Positions 1 through 8,510 of a DNA stretch of 49,901 nt are shown piece by piece. A program made the translations under genes and the position numbers. How positions within the stretch are numbered: position 1 is the stretch's first letter; each line of letters begins with the position of its first letter. The notes under the pieces are model-generated. The model saw only the letters and a program-made list of their open reading frames with translations, had not been told where the DNA came from and searched no databases. This DNA comes from Alphaproteobacteria bacterium UBA6149 (GTDB lineage: Bacteria > Pseudomonadota > Alphaproteobacteria > Rickettsiales > UBA998), in assembly GCA_002423155.1 (NCBI GenBank), contig DIUV01000050.1, positions 1-49,901 on the forward strand, read 5' to 3'.

Positions 1-12
1 TTTTAATTTTAA

Positions 13-25
13 TTGGACAGTAGTG
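13..25. repeat. Short repeat, copy 1 (inverted relative to 49701-49713)
   Basis: Thirteen bases, TTGGACAGTAGTG, recur as the exact reverse complement at 49701-49713. Both copies sit about 12 bases from a GTCAT-CC motif typical of small palindromic repeats, so each is probably one end of a decayed repeat or insertion-sequence terminus. The rest of 1-96 is the 3' flank of the MarR gene and holds no gene that I can see. Confidence 0.4.
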
Positions 26-96
26 CGCACAAGGCGGGGATGACGGCGGATAGTACGAAGAAAAACAAAAAAGTGTCGGGTAGTGTGAGGTTTTTC

Positions 97-579
97 TTAA
101 TCTTTCAATATATTCTCTTTTATCAAAGCGGCACGCATTTGCTCTAGCAAAATTTTAAATTGCTGCTGCTCACCAACAGAAAAATCGTTAAATATCTGCG
201 ATACTTGCTCACGGAAGTTAGCACAATTTTGTTCCCAATCTTCTTGCGCTTTTTCGGTTAATTCTATCATGGTAGAACGACGATCTGTTTCGTGTGGGCG
301 GCGTTTTACAAAACCGTCTTTTTCTAAAGCATCCACCAAAGCGGTGATGTTGGTGGCGGTTACTCCTAGCTCATCCCGTAATGCACTCATACTCATTGCA
401 CCATATTCTTTCAACGGAATCAGCAACCGCAAACGCTGTGGAGTAAGATTTTTTTGCTGCATATGTGATTCTGCCCAGCGAGTAAAAGCAGGCGCAAGCT
501 GCCAAAATAAATGCACCAAATTATGCGACAAAGGAGCATCGCTAAGTTTTAACGCACAAGATTTTATTTCATTTTCCAT
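97..579 (-). CDS. MarR-family transcriptional regulator
   Basis: A 160-residue protein of usual MarR length. The winged helix lies at about residues 35-105: the recognition region reads LGVTATNITALVDALEKDG, followed by the wing with the family-typical RRPHETDRRS. Flanking helices would form the dimer interface. MarR proteins are usually repressors released by small aromatic or phenolic ligands. The gene is divergent from the RND efflux operon with a 106-bp gap, so it most likely represses that operon and itself. No clear Shine-Dalgarno precedes the ATG at 577-579. The ligand cannot be deduced. Confidence 0.9.
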   Translation of the reverse strand: MENEIKSCALKLSDAPLSHNLVHLFWQLAPAFTRWAESHMQQKNLTPQRLRLLIPLKEYGAMSMSALRDELGVTATNITALVDALEKDGFVKRRPHETDRRSTMIELTEKAQEDWEQNCANFREQVSQIFNDFSVGEQQQFKILLEQMRAALIKENILKD

Positions 580-621
580 GCTGAGAGAATACCATAATTA
601 AAAATAAAAGTCCAATTATAG

Positions 622-641
622 ATAGTTCATATATTGACTAT
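622..641. promoter_or_regulatory. Putative MarR operator dyad
   Basis: A 20-bp imperfect palindrome (ATAGT, ATATAT core, ACTAT) lies midway between the divergent marR-like and efflux genes and overlaps the -35 hexamer of the efflux promoter. On the minus strand a TATAAT at 615-620 could be the -10 of the regulator gene. A dimeric MarR bound here would cover both promoters. Assignment is by position and symmetry only. Confidence 0.45.
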
Positions 642-662
642 TTTTGTTAAAGCAATTATAAA
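634..662 (+). promoter_or_regulatory. Sigma70-type promoter of the RND efflux operon
   Basis: TTGACT at 634-639 and TATAAA at 657-662 are separated by 17 bp, a near-consensus vegetative promoter. The start would fall near 669, giving a short leader with a GAGGG ribosome-binding site ahead of the ATG at 686. The direct repeat CAATTATA (613-620 and 653-660) brackets the -35 region. Confidence 0.6.
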
Positions 663-685
663 AAACAAAAAAAAGAGGGCAGAAG

Positions 686-1777
686 ATGAAAAAAATATTA
701 CTGGCGATTTTGCTCATCGGCGCAACTTATTTTGGCTACCAACATTTTTTTAACAAAAAACCTGCTGGCGGTGAAATGGGCGGTGCCGCACCAGTTAGCG
801 TGGCGGAAGTGAAACCACATAATATACAAATATGGCATGAATTTTCTGGTCGCTTGGTCGCGGCAGATAGTGCAGAAATCCGCCCACGGGTGGCAGGTAC
901 AATTGAGCAAATCCACTTCAATGAGGGGCAATTTGTGCAAAAAGACGCACCCCTTTTTACTATTGATCGCAAGCCTTACGCCGCCTCTTTAGAAGCCGCA
1001 CAAGCTCGCGCTAAACTGGCGGAGAGTGAATTTAAACGCGCAAAATCGCTAATAAAAAACAAAATTATCACCAAAAAAGACTATGACCAACGCAGTAATG
1101 ACTTAGCCGTTGCCAATGCGGATTTAACTAAGGCACAATTAGATTATGATTATAGCATTATCAAATCTCCCATTGCTGGGCGCGTTAGTCGCGCAGAAAT
1201 AACAGTGGGAAATCTGGTGGATGCAGGCGGAAATGCGCCGGTGCTAACCAGTGTAGTTGCTAGTTCACCCATTTATGCTGACTTTGATATGGATGAGCAA
1301 AATTATTTAAACTATCTGCAAGAAGCAGGAAAAGCTCCCGAGAAATTACAAAAAATTCCTGTGAATTTACAGCTTGCCGCAGATAAAAAAATCGCTGGGC
1401 ATATCCAGTCTTTTGATAATCGCTTAAACCCTAGTTCTGGCACTTTACGGGTACGCGCTATTTTTGCCAATGAAGATGGCCATCTAATTCCGGGTTTATT
1501 TGCCCATATAGAAATGGGTTCAGCAAAAACAGGTGAAACTTTATTAATCAATGAGCAAGCAATTAATACCGACCAAAACATAAAATTCGTATGGGTGGTG
1601 AGTGAGGATAATAAAGTAGTTTACCGCCCCATAAAAATTGGCGGTAGGGCAGAAGGATTACGGGTGGTGCAAGATGGGCTAAAGGTGGGCGAAAAAATCA
1701 TTATCAACGGAACGCAAAGAGTTATGATGCCGGGACAATCTATCACGCCTAAATTAGTTGATATGGCTAAACCATGA
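686..1777 (+). CDS. RND efflux periplasmic adaptor (membrane fusion protein)
   Basis: A 363-residue AcrA/MexA-type adaptor. It would bridge the inner-membrane RND pump to an outer-membrane channel. The N-terminus is a single hydrophobic segment (ILLAILLIGATYFGYQ) that acts as anchor or signal, without an obvious lipobox. Then come the biotinyl-lipoyl half-motifs (RPRVAGTIEQIHFNEGQFV near residue 75 and IKSPIAGRVSRAEITVGNLV near 165) flanking a helical hairpin, then the beta-barrel and membrane-proximal domains. The stop codon overlaps the pump start by ATGA, so the two are translationally coupled. Substrate is not predictable from the adaptor. Confidence 0.93.
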   Translation: MKKILLAILLIGATYFGYQHFFNKKPAGGEMGGAAPVSVAEVKPHNIQIWHEFSGRLVAADSAEIRPRVAGTIEQIHFNEGQFVQKDAPLFTIDRKPYAASLEAAQARAKLAESEFKRAKSLIKNKIITKKDYDQRSNDLAVANADLTKAQLDYDYSIIKSPIAGRVSRAEITVGNLVDAGGNAPVLTSVVASSPIYADFDMDEQNYLNYLQEAGKAPEKLQKIPVNLQLAADKKIAGHIQSFDNRLNPSSGTLRVRAIFANEDGHLIPGLFAHIEMGSAKTGETLLINEQAINTDQNIKFVWVVSEDNKVVYRPIKIGGRAEGLRVVQDGLKVGEKIIINGTQRVMMPGQSITPKLVDMAKP

Positions 1778-4700
1778 ATATTTCTCGCTTTTTTATTGAC
1801 CGCCCTATTTTTGCCGCCGTTTTATCGTTGCTGATTTTTATTGCTGGCTTAATTTCCATCCCGCTCATGCCCATTTCGGAATATCCCGAAGTGGTGCCGC
1901 CTTCAGTGGTGGTTACTGCGCTTTACACAGGCGCAAACCCACGGGAAATTTCTGATAGTGTCGCCTCTCCGTTAGAAGAACAAATTAGCGGCGTAGAAGA
2001 TATGTTATACATGAATTCGCAAGCCAATGCGGATGGAAATCTGACTATAACCGTAACATTTAAACTAGGAACCGATCCCGATAAAGCGCAACAATTAGTG
2101 CAAAATCGTGTGTCGCAAGCCCTGCCTCGCCTTCCTGAAGTGGTGCGCCAATTTGGGGTTACAGTTATTAAAAGTTCGCCCGATTTAACCATGGTGGTGC
2201 ATCTTTCTTCCCCCAATGAACGCTATGACGTGCTGTATTTACGTAATTATATCGTTTTGAATGTAAAGGACCAATTGGCGCGCCTGAATGGGGTGGGCAA
2301 TGTTGCGGTTTTTGGTGCCGGTGATTATGCCATGCGGATTTGGTTAAATCCCGAAAAAGTAGCCGCCCGTGGGCTAACGGCTGGTGACGTGGTGAATGCT
2401 TTGCGTGAACAAAATGCCCAAGTCGCGGCAGGTGTAATTGGAGCACCACCCAATGATGGCAAAGTAGAAACGCAACTTTCGGTAAACACCACCGGAAGGC
2501 TGCAAACGCCCGAAGAATTTGGCGAAGTTATTCTCAAAGTTGTCGATAATGGAGCCACAACGCGCCTGCGTGATGTGGCACGCATTGAATTAGGTGCATC
2601 TGAATACGCGCTGCGTTCTTTGCTTAATAATAAACCAGCGGTGGCGATTCCTATTTTCCAAGCTCCGGGTTCTAACGCGATTCAAATATCCAATGATGTG
2701 CGCGCTAAGATGGAGGAATTAAAAAAGAATTTCCCTGAAGGAGTGGAATATTCAATCGTTTATGACCCAACCAGCTTCGTGCGTGATTCCATAAAAGCGG
2801 TTATTCACACCCTGCTAGAAGCAATTCTTCTGGTGGTGATTGTGGTGATTGTATTTTTGCAAACTTGGCGTGCTTCCATCATCCCTTTGCTGGCAGTGCC
2901 GATTTCAATCGTGGGAACTTTTGCGCTGATGCATTTATTTGGTTTTTCCATCAATGCCCTTTCTCTGTTTGGCTTGGTGCTGTCTATTGGTATCGTGGTT
3001 GATGATGCGATTGTGGTGGTGGAAAATGTTGAGCGTAATATTGAGCATGGTATGACACCACGAGAGGCAACTTACCAAGCCATGCGCGAAGTGAGTGGCC
3101 CGATTGTCGCAATCGCCTTATCGCTGATTGCCGTGTTTGTGCCAATTGCTTTTGTCAGTGGGCTTACCGGACAGTTTTACCAACAATTTGCACTGACCAT
3201 CGCAATTTCCACCATCATTTCCGCCTTTAATTCCCTCACCCTAAGCCCAGCATTGGCGGCGATCTTATTACGCGCACCCGATGCCCCCAAAGACCGGCTC
3301 ACTTTGTTTATGGATAGAATATTCGGGCGATTTTTCACTTGGTTCAATGCCGCCTTCAAACGCACCTCCCTTAATTATTCCAAACGGGTGGAAAGCACCA
3401 TCCGCCATAAGGGAATTATGTTGGGAATTTATTTTCTCCTGGTGGGTGCCACAGTTTTTATGTTCAATATTGTGCCCCAAGGCTATGTTCCAGCGCAGGA
3501 TAAACAATATCTGGTCAGCTTTGCGCAATTACCAAATGGTGCCAGCCTAGACCGCACCGAAGCAGTAATTCGCCGCATGTCCGACATTGCCCTAAAGCAT
3601 GAAGGGGTGGAAAGCTCGGTCGCTTTTCCGGGATTATCTATTGCAGGATTTAGCAATAGCCCCAATTCTGGCATTGTGTTTGTTCCCCTAAAACCTTTTT
3701 CACAGCGCAACAAACCCGAACTTTCTGGCGCAAAAATTGCCGAAGATTTAAACAAACAATTCGGCGCCATTGAAGAAGCCTTCATCGCTATTTTACCCCC
3801 ACCGCCTGTACAAGGACTGGGTACTACTGGTGGGTTTAAACTACAAATAGAAGATCGTGGCGATGCGGGTTTTGAAAAACTCAACGAAACTGTCAATAAT
3901 ATTCTCGGCAAAGCGCGGCAAAATCCTGTACTGAACCCTTGGAAAACTTATAGTCTGTTTGGCATTAACAGCCCCCAGCTTTTTGTTAATTTAGATCGCA
4001 CCAAAGCCAAACAATTAGGCATTAATATCAACGATGTTTTTAACACAATGCAAGTTTATCTTGGTTCTGCTTATGTGAATGACTTTAACAAATTCGGCCG
4101 GACTTACCGCGTCTATGTACAAGCCGATGCTGATTTCCGTTCCCATGCAGGCGATATTGCTAATTTAAAAACCCGTAATAATAAAGGTGAGATGATACCT
4201 CTAGGCAGCGTAGTCAATGTCGCTGAATCTTATGGGCCAGAGCGCGCTAACCATTATAATTCCTACCGCTCGGCGGATATAAATTCCGAACCCAATCCCG
4301 GATTTTCTACGGGACAAGCACAAGCAGAATTGGAAAAAATCGTCCAAGAAAATTTACCCCCAACTATGAAATATGAATGGACGGAACTAACCTACCAGCA
4401 AATTCTGGCAGGCAATACCGCCTTGTTGGTTTTTCCTCTGTGCGTATTATTTGTATTCATGGTTTTAGCAGCGCAATATGAAAGTTTGCGCCTACCCTTG
4501 GCGGTAATTCTCATCGTCCCCATGTGCCTACTTAGTGCCATCATCGGCGTGTGGCTCACTGGCGGAGATAATAATATCTTCACCCAAATTGGCTTATTTG
4601 TATTAGTCGGACTGGCTTGCAAGAACGCCATCCTAATTGTAGAATTCGCCCGTGAATTAGAACTGCGCGGAATGAAACCCCTTGCCGCCGCCATCGAAGC

Positions 4701-4950
4701 CAGCCATCTAAGATTACGCCCAATTTTAATGACCTCTTTCGCCTTTATCATGGGTGTAGTGCCGCTGGTTACTTCCACTGGAGCAGGTGCCGAAATGCGC
4801 CACGCGATGGGCGTTGCAGTATTTTCTGGCATGTTGGGCGTGACCTTCTTTGGATTATTCCTCACCCCTTTATTTTACGTGCTACTGCGCGGAATAAGCC
4901 GCGACAAGCTACACTCCGCCAACCCACATCCGATTGCCCATATAGATTAG
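1774..4950 (+). CDS. RND multidrug efflux permease (HAE1/AcrB family)
   Basis: A 1058-residue proton-driven inner-membrane pump of typical HAE1 length. The start MNISRFFIDRPIFAAVLSL is the family signature of TM1. TM4 carries the paired proton-relay aspartates in GIVVDDAIVVVENVER (about D410-D411). The second half has the matching LVGLACKNAILIVEFA, which supplies the TM10 lysine. Two large periplasmic loops follow TM1 and TM7 as expected for porter and docking domains. The gene is coupled to the upstream adaptor. No outer-membrane factor (TolC/OprM-like) gene lies nearby, so the trimeric pump must use a channel encoded elsewhere. The MarR context suggests drug- or phenol-inducible expression. 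Confidence 0.95.
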   Translation: MNISRFFIDRPIFAAVLSLLIFIAGLISIPLMPISEYPEVVPPSVVVTALYTGANPREISDSVASPLEEQISGVEDMLYMNSQANADGNLTITVTFKLGTDPDKAQQLVQNRVSQALPRLPEVVRQFGVTVIKSSPDLTMVVHLSSPNERYDVLYLRNYIVLNVKDQLARLNGVGNVAVFGAGDYAMRIWLNPEKVAARGLTAGDVVNALREQNAQVAAGVIGAPPNDGKVETQLSVNTTGRLQTPEEFGEVILKVVDNGATTRLRDVARIELGASEYALRSLLNNKPAVAIPIFQAPGSNAIQISNDVRAKMEELKKNFPEGVEYSIVYDPTSFVRDSIKAVIHTLLEAILLVVIVVIVFLQTWRASIIPLLAVPISIVGTFALMHLFGFSINALSLFGLVLSIGIVVDDAIVVVENVERNIEHGMTPREATYQAMREVSGPIVAIALSLIAVFVPIAFVSGLTGQFYQQFALTIAISTIISAFNSLTLSPALAAILLRAPDAPKDRLTLFMDRIFGRFFTWFNAAFKRTSLNYSKRVESTIRHKGIMLGIYFLLVGATVFMFNIVPQGYVPAQDKQYLVSFAQLPNGASLDRTEAVIRRMSDIALKHEGVESSVAFPGLSIAGFSNSPNSGIVFVPLKPFSQRNKPELSGAKIAEDLNKQFGAIEEAFIAILPPPPVQGLGTTGGFKLQIEDRGDAGFEKLNETVNNILGKARQNPVLNPWKTYSLFGINSPQLFVNLDRTKAKQLGININDVFNTMQVYLGSAYVNDFNKFGRTYRVYVQADADFRSHAGDIANLKTRNNKGEMIPLGSVVNVAESYGPERANHYNSYRSADINSEPNPGFSTGQAQAELEKIVQENLPPTMKYEWTELTYQQILAGNTALLVFPLCVLFVFMVLAAQYESLRLPLAVILIVPMCLLSAIIGVWLTGGDNNIFTQIGLFVLVGLACKNAILIVEFARELELRGMKPLAAAIEASHLRLRPILMTSFAFIMGVVPLVTSTGAGAEMRHAMGVAVFSGMLGVTFFGLFLTPLFYVLLRGISRDKLHSANPHPIAHID

Positions 4951-5106
4951 AATCTGTTATACAACTGTTTATTATTCTAAATTACTTTGACCCTACACAA
5001 CGGTACTACTAACAAGGAAAATTTAAATAAATACACCACGCAATTTAATAAAAATTAACAAATATATTGACAAATCAAATCAATTATTTTACGCCATACA
5101 TTGTCT

Positions 5107-5160
5107 TATAATCTTTGCGTTCAGACAACGCGTTTCTTTTTACGCCTAAAAGGCGGAGGT
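5107..5160 (+). promoter_or_regulatory. -10 element and hairpin leader ahead of the 276-residue orphan
   Basis: TATAAT lies at 5107-5112 with only a weak -35. The leader then folds into two small hairpins, GCGTT/AACGC (5117-5121 with 5127-5131) and CGCCT/AGGCG (5143-5147 with 5151-5155). The second hairpin abuts the Shine-Dalgarno GGAGG (5155-5159), so it could modulate ribosome access. Confidence 0.4.
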
Positions 5161-5165
5161 TCAAA

Positions 5166-5996
5166 ATGAACAATTTAGCAACTATAGATGCAGCATCTTT
5201 GGATTGGCTGCAAGATAAAAGCAATTTTTGTTTTGATTGCAATACAGATGTTGAAACATTACGTATTGAAGCAAAATGCCCAATTTATTTTATTAAGTCA
5301 GAAGCAAAACAAACAAAAATTCAAATCATCGCTAATTCAGAATATAGCGATGAGGTTGAAGTTTCTGAAATTTTTAATAAAAAAACCATAAAGATAAAAC
5401 ATTACAATTTTGAATGTGAAGGTTTGTCAATACATAATGGAAATATTTCTATTACTGGGTCAAAAACCGCTATACATATAAAAGGAGATGAAATTCTAAT
5501 TAATGGTTTCTTTGCAGGAACTATTGAACAATTTAAAAGGTCACACTCTCGTGAACCCAAAATATGCATTGTAGTGCCTGGTGGGTTAAGTTTAAATATC
5601 GATGCGGAAATTTCTGGGGATTTTCTATCTGATGTAAAATTCAACAATGTTGAAATAGTATCATCAGGAAAAAATGTCATTTCTTTTTCTGCCGAAGAGG
5701 CTTGTATAGACGATCAATATGGTGCAAAAATTACAGCCAACATAGATGGTGGTGTTTTTAATGTAAGCTCTACAGGAAACGGAGAAATTGTTGCCAACGG
5801 AACTTACAAAAAAATAATTGCAACACTAAGTGATAAAGCATCACTAAAATCTGATGGTATATGTAATGGTAATTACAGTATAAATGCTAGTGATGACACA
5901 ATTATTGAACATAATGGTGTTATTAATGGCGAAACCCGTAAACGCCTAAGTGGTAATAGTACCGCAAACCTACCAAAAGGTGGAAATGATCAATAA
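5166..5996 (+). CDS. Uncharacterised beta-rich protein (GIN-domain-like)
   Basis: A 276-residue protein starting at the ATG at 5166, chosen because GGAGG lies 6 bp upstream; a longer in-frame reading from 5115 would cover that site. No signal peptide or membrane segment is visible. The second half is a run of short alternating strands with repeated polar and glycine turns (ISITGSKTAIHIKGDEI, GNGEIVANGTYKKI, GNYSINASDDTIIEHNGV), resembling right-handed beta-helix or DUF2807/GIN-type adhesin folds. The protein has low charge and many Asn, Ser and Gly residues. It stands alone between the efflux operon and trmFO (convergent). I do not recognise a function, and the fold suggestion is only pattern-based. 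Confidence 0.7.
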   Translation: MNNLATIDAASLDWLQDKSNFCFDCNTDVETLRIEAKCPIYFIKSEAKQTKIQIIANSEYSDEVEVSEIFNKKTIKIKHYNFECEGLSIHNGNISITGSKTAIHIKGDEILINGFFAGTIEQFKRSHSREPKICIVVPGGLSLNIDAEISGDFLSDVKFNNVEIVSSGKNVISFSAEEACIDDQYGAKITANIDGGVFNVSSTGNGEIVANGTYKKIIATLSDKASLKSDGICNGNYSINASDDTIIEHNGVINGETRKRLSGNSTANLPKGGNDQ

Positions 5997-6007
5997 CTAA
6001 GACAGCA

Positions 6008-6036
6008 TAACAGGGGGTCTAAAAAGCTCCTTGTTA
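6008..6036 (+). terminator. Hairpin between convergent genes
   Basis: TAACAGGGGG (6008-6017) pairs with CTCCTTGTTA (6027-6036), all ten pairs being possible in plus-strand RNA if two G-U pairs are allowed, with a 9-nt loop. It overlaps the trmFO stop codon. No U-run follows, so it may be a 3'-end stabiliser rather than a classical intrinsic terminator. Confidence 0.4.
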
Positions 6037-7341
6037 CGCCAACCATTCCCCAAAAGCCTTAACCGCCACTTCCACCCGCAAAACTGGACGATTAGCCTTC
6101 TTAATTTTCCCCGTCAACGGCGGAAACAAACCAAAATTAACATTCATCGGCTGAAAACTCTTCGCCTCGGCGCCACCCGTAATATGCGCCAACAAAGATC
6201 CCATAGAAGTTTCCACCGGTGGCGCAACCATATTCTCACCCAAGCTTTCCGCAGCAGCAAAACGCCCAGCCAGCAGCCCACAAGCGGCACTTTCCACATA
6301 ACCTTCCACCCCCGTAATCTGCCCCGCAAAGCGAATATTGGGACGAGATTTAAGGCGTAATTCTCCATCCAACAAAGTTGGGCTATTGATGAAAGTATTA
6401 CGGTGAATACCCCCCAGCCGCACGAATTCCGCATTTTCTAACCCGGGAATAGTTTTAAAAATCCGCTGCTGCTCGCCATATTTCAGCTTGGTTTGAAAGC
6501 CGACGATGTTATATAAAGTCCCCATTTTATTATCTTGGCGGAGCTGCACCACCGCGTATGGTCGCTCATCACTATGCGGATTGGTTAGCCCCACGGGCTT
6601 CATCGGACCAAAAGAAAGCGTTTCCACTCCGCGCTCTGCCATTACCTCAATCGGCAAACAGCCTTCAAAATAAGGCGTGTCTTTTTCCCAATCTTTAAAC
6701 TCAGTTTTTTCACCCAACTTCAAAGCATCAATAAAAGTATAATATTGTTCCTTACTCATCGGGCAATTAATATAATCCGCCCCCTCACCCTTATCCCAGC
6801 GCGATTGTAACCAAGCTTTGCTCATATCAATAGATTCACGCGTAACAATTGGCGCCAGCGCATCAAAAAACGCCAGATATTCTGCCCCCGTCAGCCGCAA
6901 AATTTCTTCTGCCAAGGCGGAGGAAGTAAGCGGCCCGGTTGCCACAATCACCTGCCCCTCCAACGCGCTTAAATCGGTAATTTCCTCCCGACGAATTTCC
7001 ACCAACGGATGCTCGCGCAGCTTCTTAGTAATTTCCGCCGAAAATTCTTCGCGGTCAACCGCCAGCGCACCACCAGCCGGAACTTTATGCTCATCCGCAC
7101 AAGCCATAATCAACGAGTTACACCGCCGCATCTCCGCATGCAGCAGCCCAATCGCACTATTAATATCATCCGAACGCAGGGAATTAGAACATACCAACTC
7201 GGCAAAATTATCCGTGCGGTGCGCAGGCGTAGCTTGCGTGGGGCGCATTTCGTGCAACACCACCGGAACACCCCGATTAATAATTTGCCAAGCCGCCTCG
7301 CTACCTGCCAGACCAGCGCCGATTATGTGGATTTTGTTCAT
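6034..7341 (-). CDS. trmFO: Methylenetetrahydrofolate-dependent tRNA (uracil-54-C5)-methyltransferase
   Basis: A 435-residue flavoprotein of standard TrmFO length. It makes ribothymidine at position 54 of tRNA using methylene-THF as carbon donor and FADH2/NADPH as reductant. The N-terminal FAD fold reads HIIGAGLAGSEAAWQI, followed by the family-typical VVLHEMRP, FAELVCSNSLRSDD (with the conserved Cys) and LLHAEMRR. Near the C-terminus, RFAGQITGVEGYVESAA is the second FAD-binding signature. A Shine-Dalgarno AAGGA precedes the ATG. The gene is monocistronic and divergent from the antitoxin at 7464. TrmFO instead of the SAM-dependent TrmA is normal for alphaproteobacteria. Confidence 0.97.
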   Translation of the reverse strand: MNKIHIIGAGLAGSEAAWQIINRGVPVVLHEMRPTQATPAHRTDNFAELVCSNSLRSDDINSAIGLLHAEMRRCNSLIMACADEHKVPAGGALAVDREEFSAEITKKLREHPLVEIRREEITDLSALEGQVIVATGPLTSSALAEEILRLTGAEYLAFFDALAPIVTRESIDMSKAWLQSRWDKGEGADYINCPMSKEQYYTFIDALKLGEKTEFKDWEKDTPYFEGCLPIEVMAERGVETLSFGPMKPVGLTNPHSDERPYAVVQLRQDNKMGTLYNIVGFQTKLKYGEQQRIFKTIPGLENAEFVRLGGIHRNTFINSPTLLDGELRLKSRPNIRFAGQITGVEGYVESAACGLLAGRFAAAESLGENMVAPPVETSMGSLLAHITGGAEAKSFQPMNVNFGLFPPLTGKIKKANRPVLRVEVAVKAFGEWLA

Positions 7342-7463
7342 TTATTTTCCTTAATGATAATTGCGTGTTTACATAACAAAATCACCACCCTTACGCAATA
7401 AAGCAATTGCTTTTCCCAAAAGCGCGAACTACAGTACGCAAAACATAACAGAAAGCTAAACCC

Positions 7464-7766
7464 ATGATAAAATCCACCAACGAAGTTGACGAACAATATC
7501 TAAAAGACCACCCCGAAGAACTAGACAATTACATAAAACTCCTCTTCGACGAATACGCCACCAGCAACGACACCGCCGCCCTGCTCTCCTCCTTGCGCAT
7601 TGTCAGCCGCGTCAAAGGCGTTAGCAAAATCGCCGAAATTTCTGGTTTAAGCCGCAAGGGCGTGCAAAAAGTGCTGTCCGAAAATGGCAACCCCCATTTC
7701 AGCAGCGTAAATGTTATTTTAAATGCCATGGGCTATCGGTTGATTGCGCAGAAGATGCTTGATTAA
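7464..7766 (+). CDS. Orphan HigA-like antitoxin (addiction-module antidote family)
   Basis: A 100-residue protein whose C-terminal half is a helix-turn-helix: VSKIAEISGLSRKGVQKVL, then GNPHFSSVNVILNAMGYRL. This layout and the KDHPEELDNYI-type start match the addiction-module antidote (TIGR02684-type) family. The antitoxin at 8123-8437 belongs to the same family and the two are clear paralogues. No toxin is fused or directly paired with this copy. The next gene, a toxin 27 bp downstream, overlaps its own antitoxin. It may be the residue of a duplicated module, an anti-addiction factor, or a second regulator of the same operon. Confidence 0.75.
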   Translation: MIKSTNEVDEQYLKDHPEELDNYIKLLFDEYATSNDTAALLSSLRIVSRVKGVSKIAEISGLSRKGVQKVLSENGNPHFSSVNVILNAMGYRLIAQKMLD

Positions 7767-7767
7767 A

Positions 7768-7785
7768 TGTAACTTATAGGCTACA
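7768..7785. promoter_or_regulatory. Putative toxin-antitoxin operator
   Basis: TGTAAC (7768-7773) and GCTACA (7780-7785) form an 18-bp imperfect dyad only 8 bp before the toxin ATG at 7794. Autoregulatory dyads at this position are usual for HigBA-type operons. No experimental support is implied. Confidence 0.35.
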
Positions 7786-7793
7786 ATTTTCCA

Positions 7794-8126
7794 ATGTTCG
7801 AAATTTTAGAATATATAACCGAAGATAGCAAAAAACCATTTTCTGATTTTTTACTTGGTATAAAAGACAAAAAAGCACAGGTGAAAATTAGAAGTCGCCT
7901 TGCTCGCGCCAGCATGGGAAATTTTGGAGATTGGAAAAGCCTAGACAATGCAAATGGCATTTATGAAATGCGTGAGCATTATGGCTCTGGATTTAGGATT
8001 TTTTATAAAATACAGGGCAAAAAGATAATTTTATTACTGGCAGGTTCAACTAAGAGCGAACAAGATCAAACCATTGCCAAAGCAAAAAAATATCTCGCTG
8101 ATTATGAAAGGAGAACTAAATTATGA
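7794..8126 (+). CDS. HigB/RelE-type toxin (addiction-module killer, Gp49-like)
   Basis: A 110-residue basic protein of the RelE superfamily killer group (TIGR02683-type). It has the expected order: a helix with KKAQVKIRSRLARASMGNFGD, the strand ending in NGIYEMREHYGSGFRIFYKI (conserved basic residues of the putative RNase site), and KIILLLAGSTKSEQDQTIAKAKKYL near the end. Such toxins cleave mRNA on the ribosome. The stop overlaps the antitoxin start (ATGA at 8123), so the two are coupled. Toxin-first order is normal for HigBA-type systems. Every core segment of a functional toxin is present. Confidence 0.85.
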   Translation: MFEILEYITEDSKKPFSDFLLGIKDKKAQVKIRSRLARASMGNFGDWKSLDNANGIYEMREHYGSGFRIFYKIQGKKIILLLAGSTKSEQDQTIAKAKKYLADYERRTKL

Positions 8127-8437
8127 CTACAAATCAGGCAAGTGTTTCTTTCGATGAAACAAGCAAAGAATTATTAAAAGACCCAGAAACCGCTTCACTT
8201 TATTTAGAAGAATGTTTGGCGAACGGCGATATTGAATTATTCAAACTAGCCTTAAAACATGTTGCCGATGCCCAAGAAGGCGGCATGACACAATTAGCAA
8301 AAACCACAGGATTAGCCCGCGAGTCACTCTATCGCTCCCTATCCAAAGCAGGAAATCCTCGGCTGGATAGTTTAACCAAAGTGCTGGATGCTTTGGGCTT
8401 ACGAATTGGGGTGAGTGTGAAGGGGAAATATGCTTGA
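8123..8437 (+). CDS. HigA-like antitoxin paired with the toxin at 7794
   Basis: A 104-residue antitoxin with helix-turn-helix GGMTQLAKTTGLARESLYRSL followed by the family-typical GNPRLDSLTKVLDALGLRIGV. It would bind and neutralise the upstream RelE-type toxin and repress the operon. It is translationally coupled through a 4-nt overlap, with a Shine-Dalgarno AAAGGAG inside the end of the toxin gene. Its closest relative in the window is the orphan antitoxin at 7464, so cross-talk is possible. Confidence 0.87.
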   Translation: MTTNQASVSFDETSKELLKDPETASLYLEECLANGDIELFKLALKHVADAQEGGMTQLAKTTGLARESLYRSLSKAGNPRLDSLTKVLDALGLRIGVSVKGKYA

Positions 8438-8475
8438 CACTCATCTATTTTAAAAAAAATGATATAAAATGTAAC

Positions 8476-8504
8476 TTGACATTATTCCATAGAAGGAATA
8501 TATT
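8476..8504 (+). promoter_or_regulatory. Promoter with embedded operator for the second HigBA pair
   Basis: TTGACA at 8476-8481 and TATATT at 8499-8504 are spaced by 17 bp. Between them TATTCC (8483-8488) and GGAATA (8495-8500) form a perfect 6-bp inverted repeat that overlaps the -10. This is a natural place for antitoxin autoregulation. The predicted start falls on or next to the ATG at 8511, which would make the toxin message leaderless or nearly so. Confidence 0.6.
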
Positions 8505-8510
8505 TAACTC

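Noticed and set aside
3281..3911. Overlapping ORFs on both strands within the RND pump gene
   Set aside because: Shadows of the 1058-residue pump; no start signals and no domain pattern.
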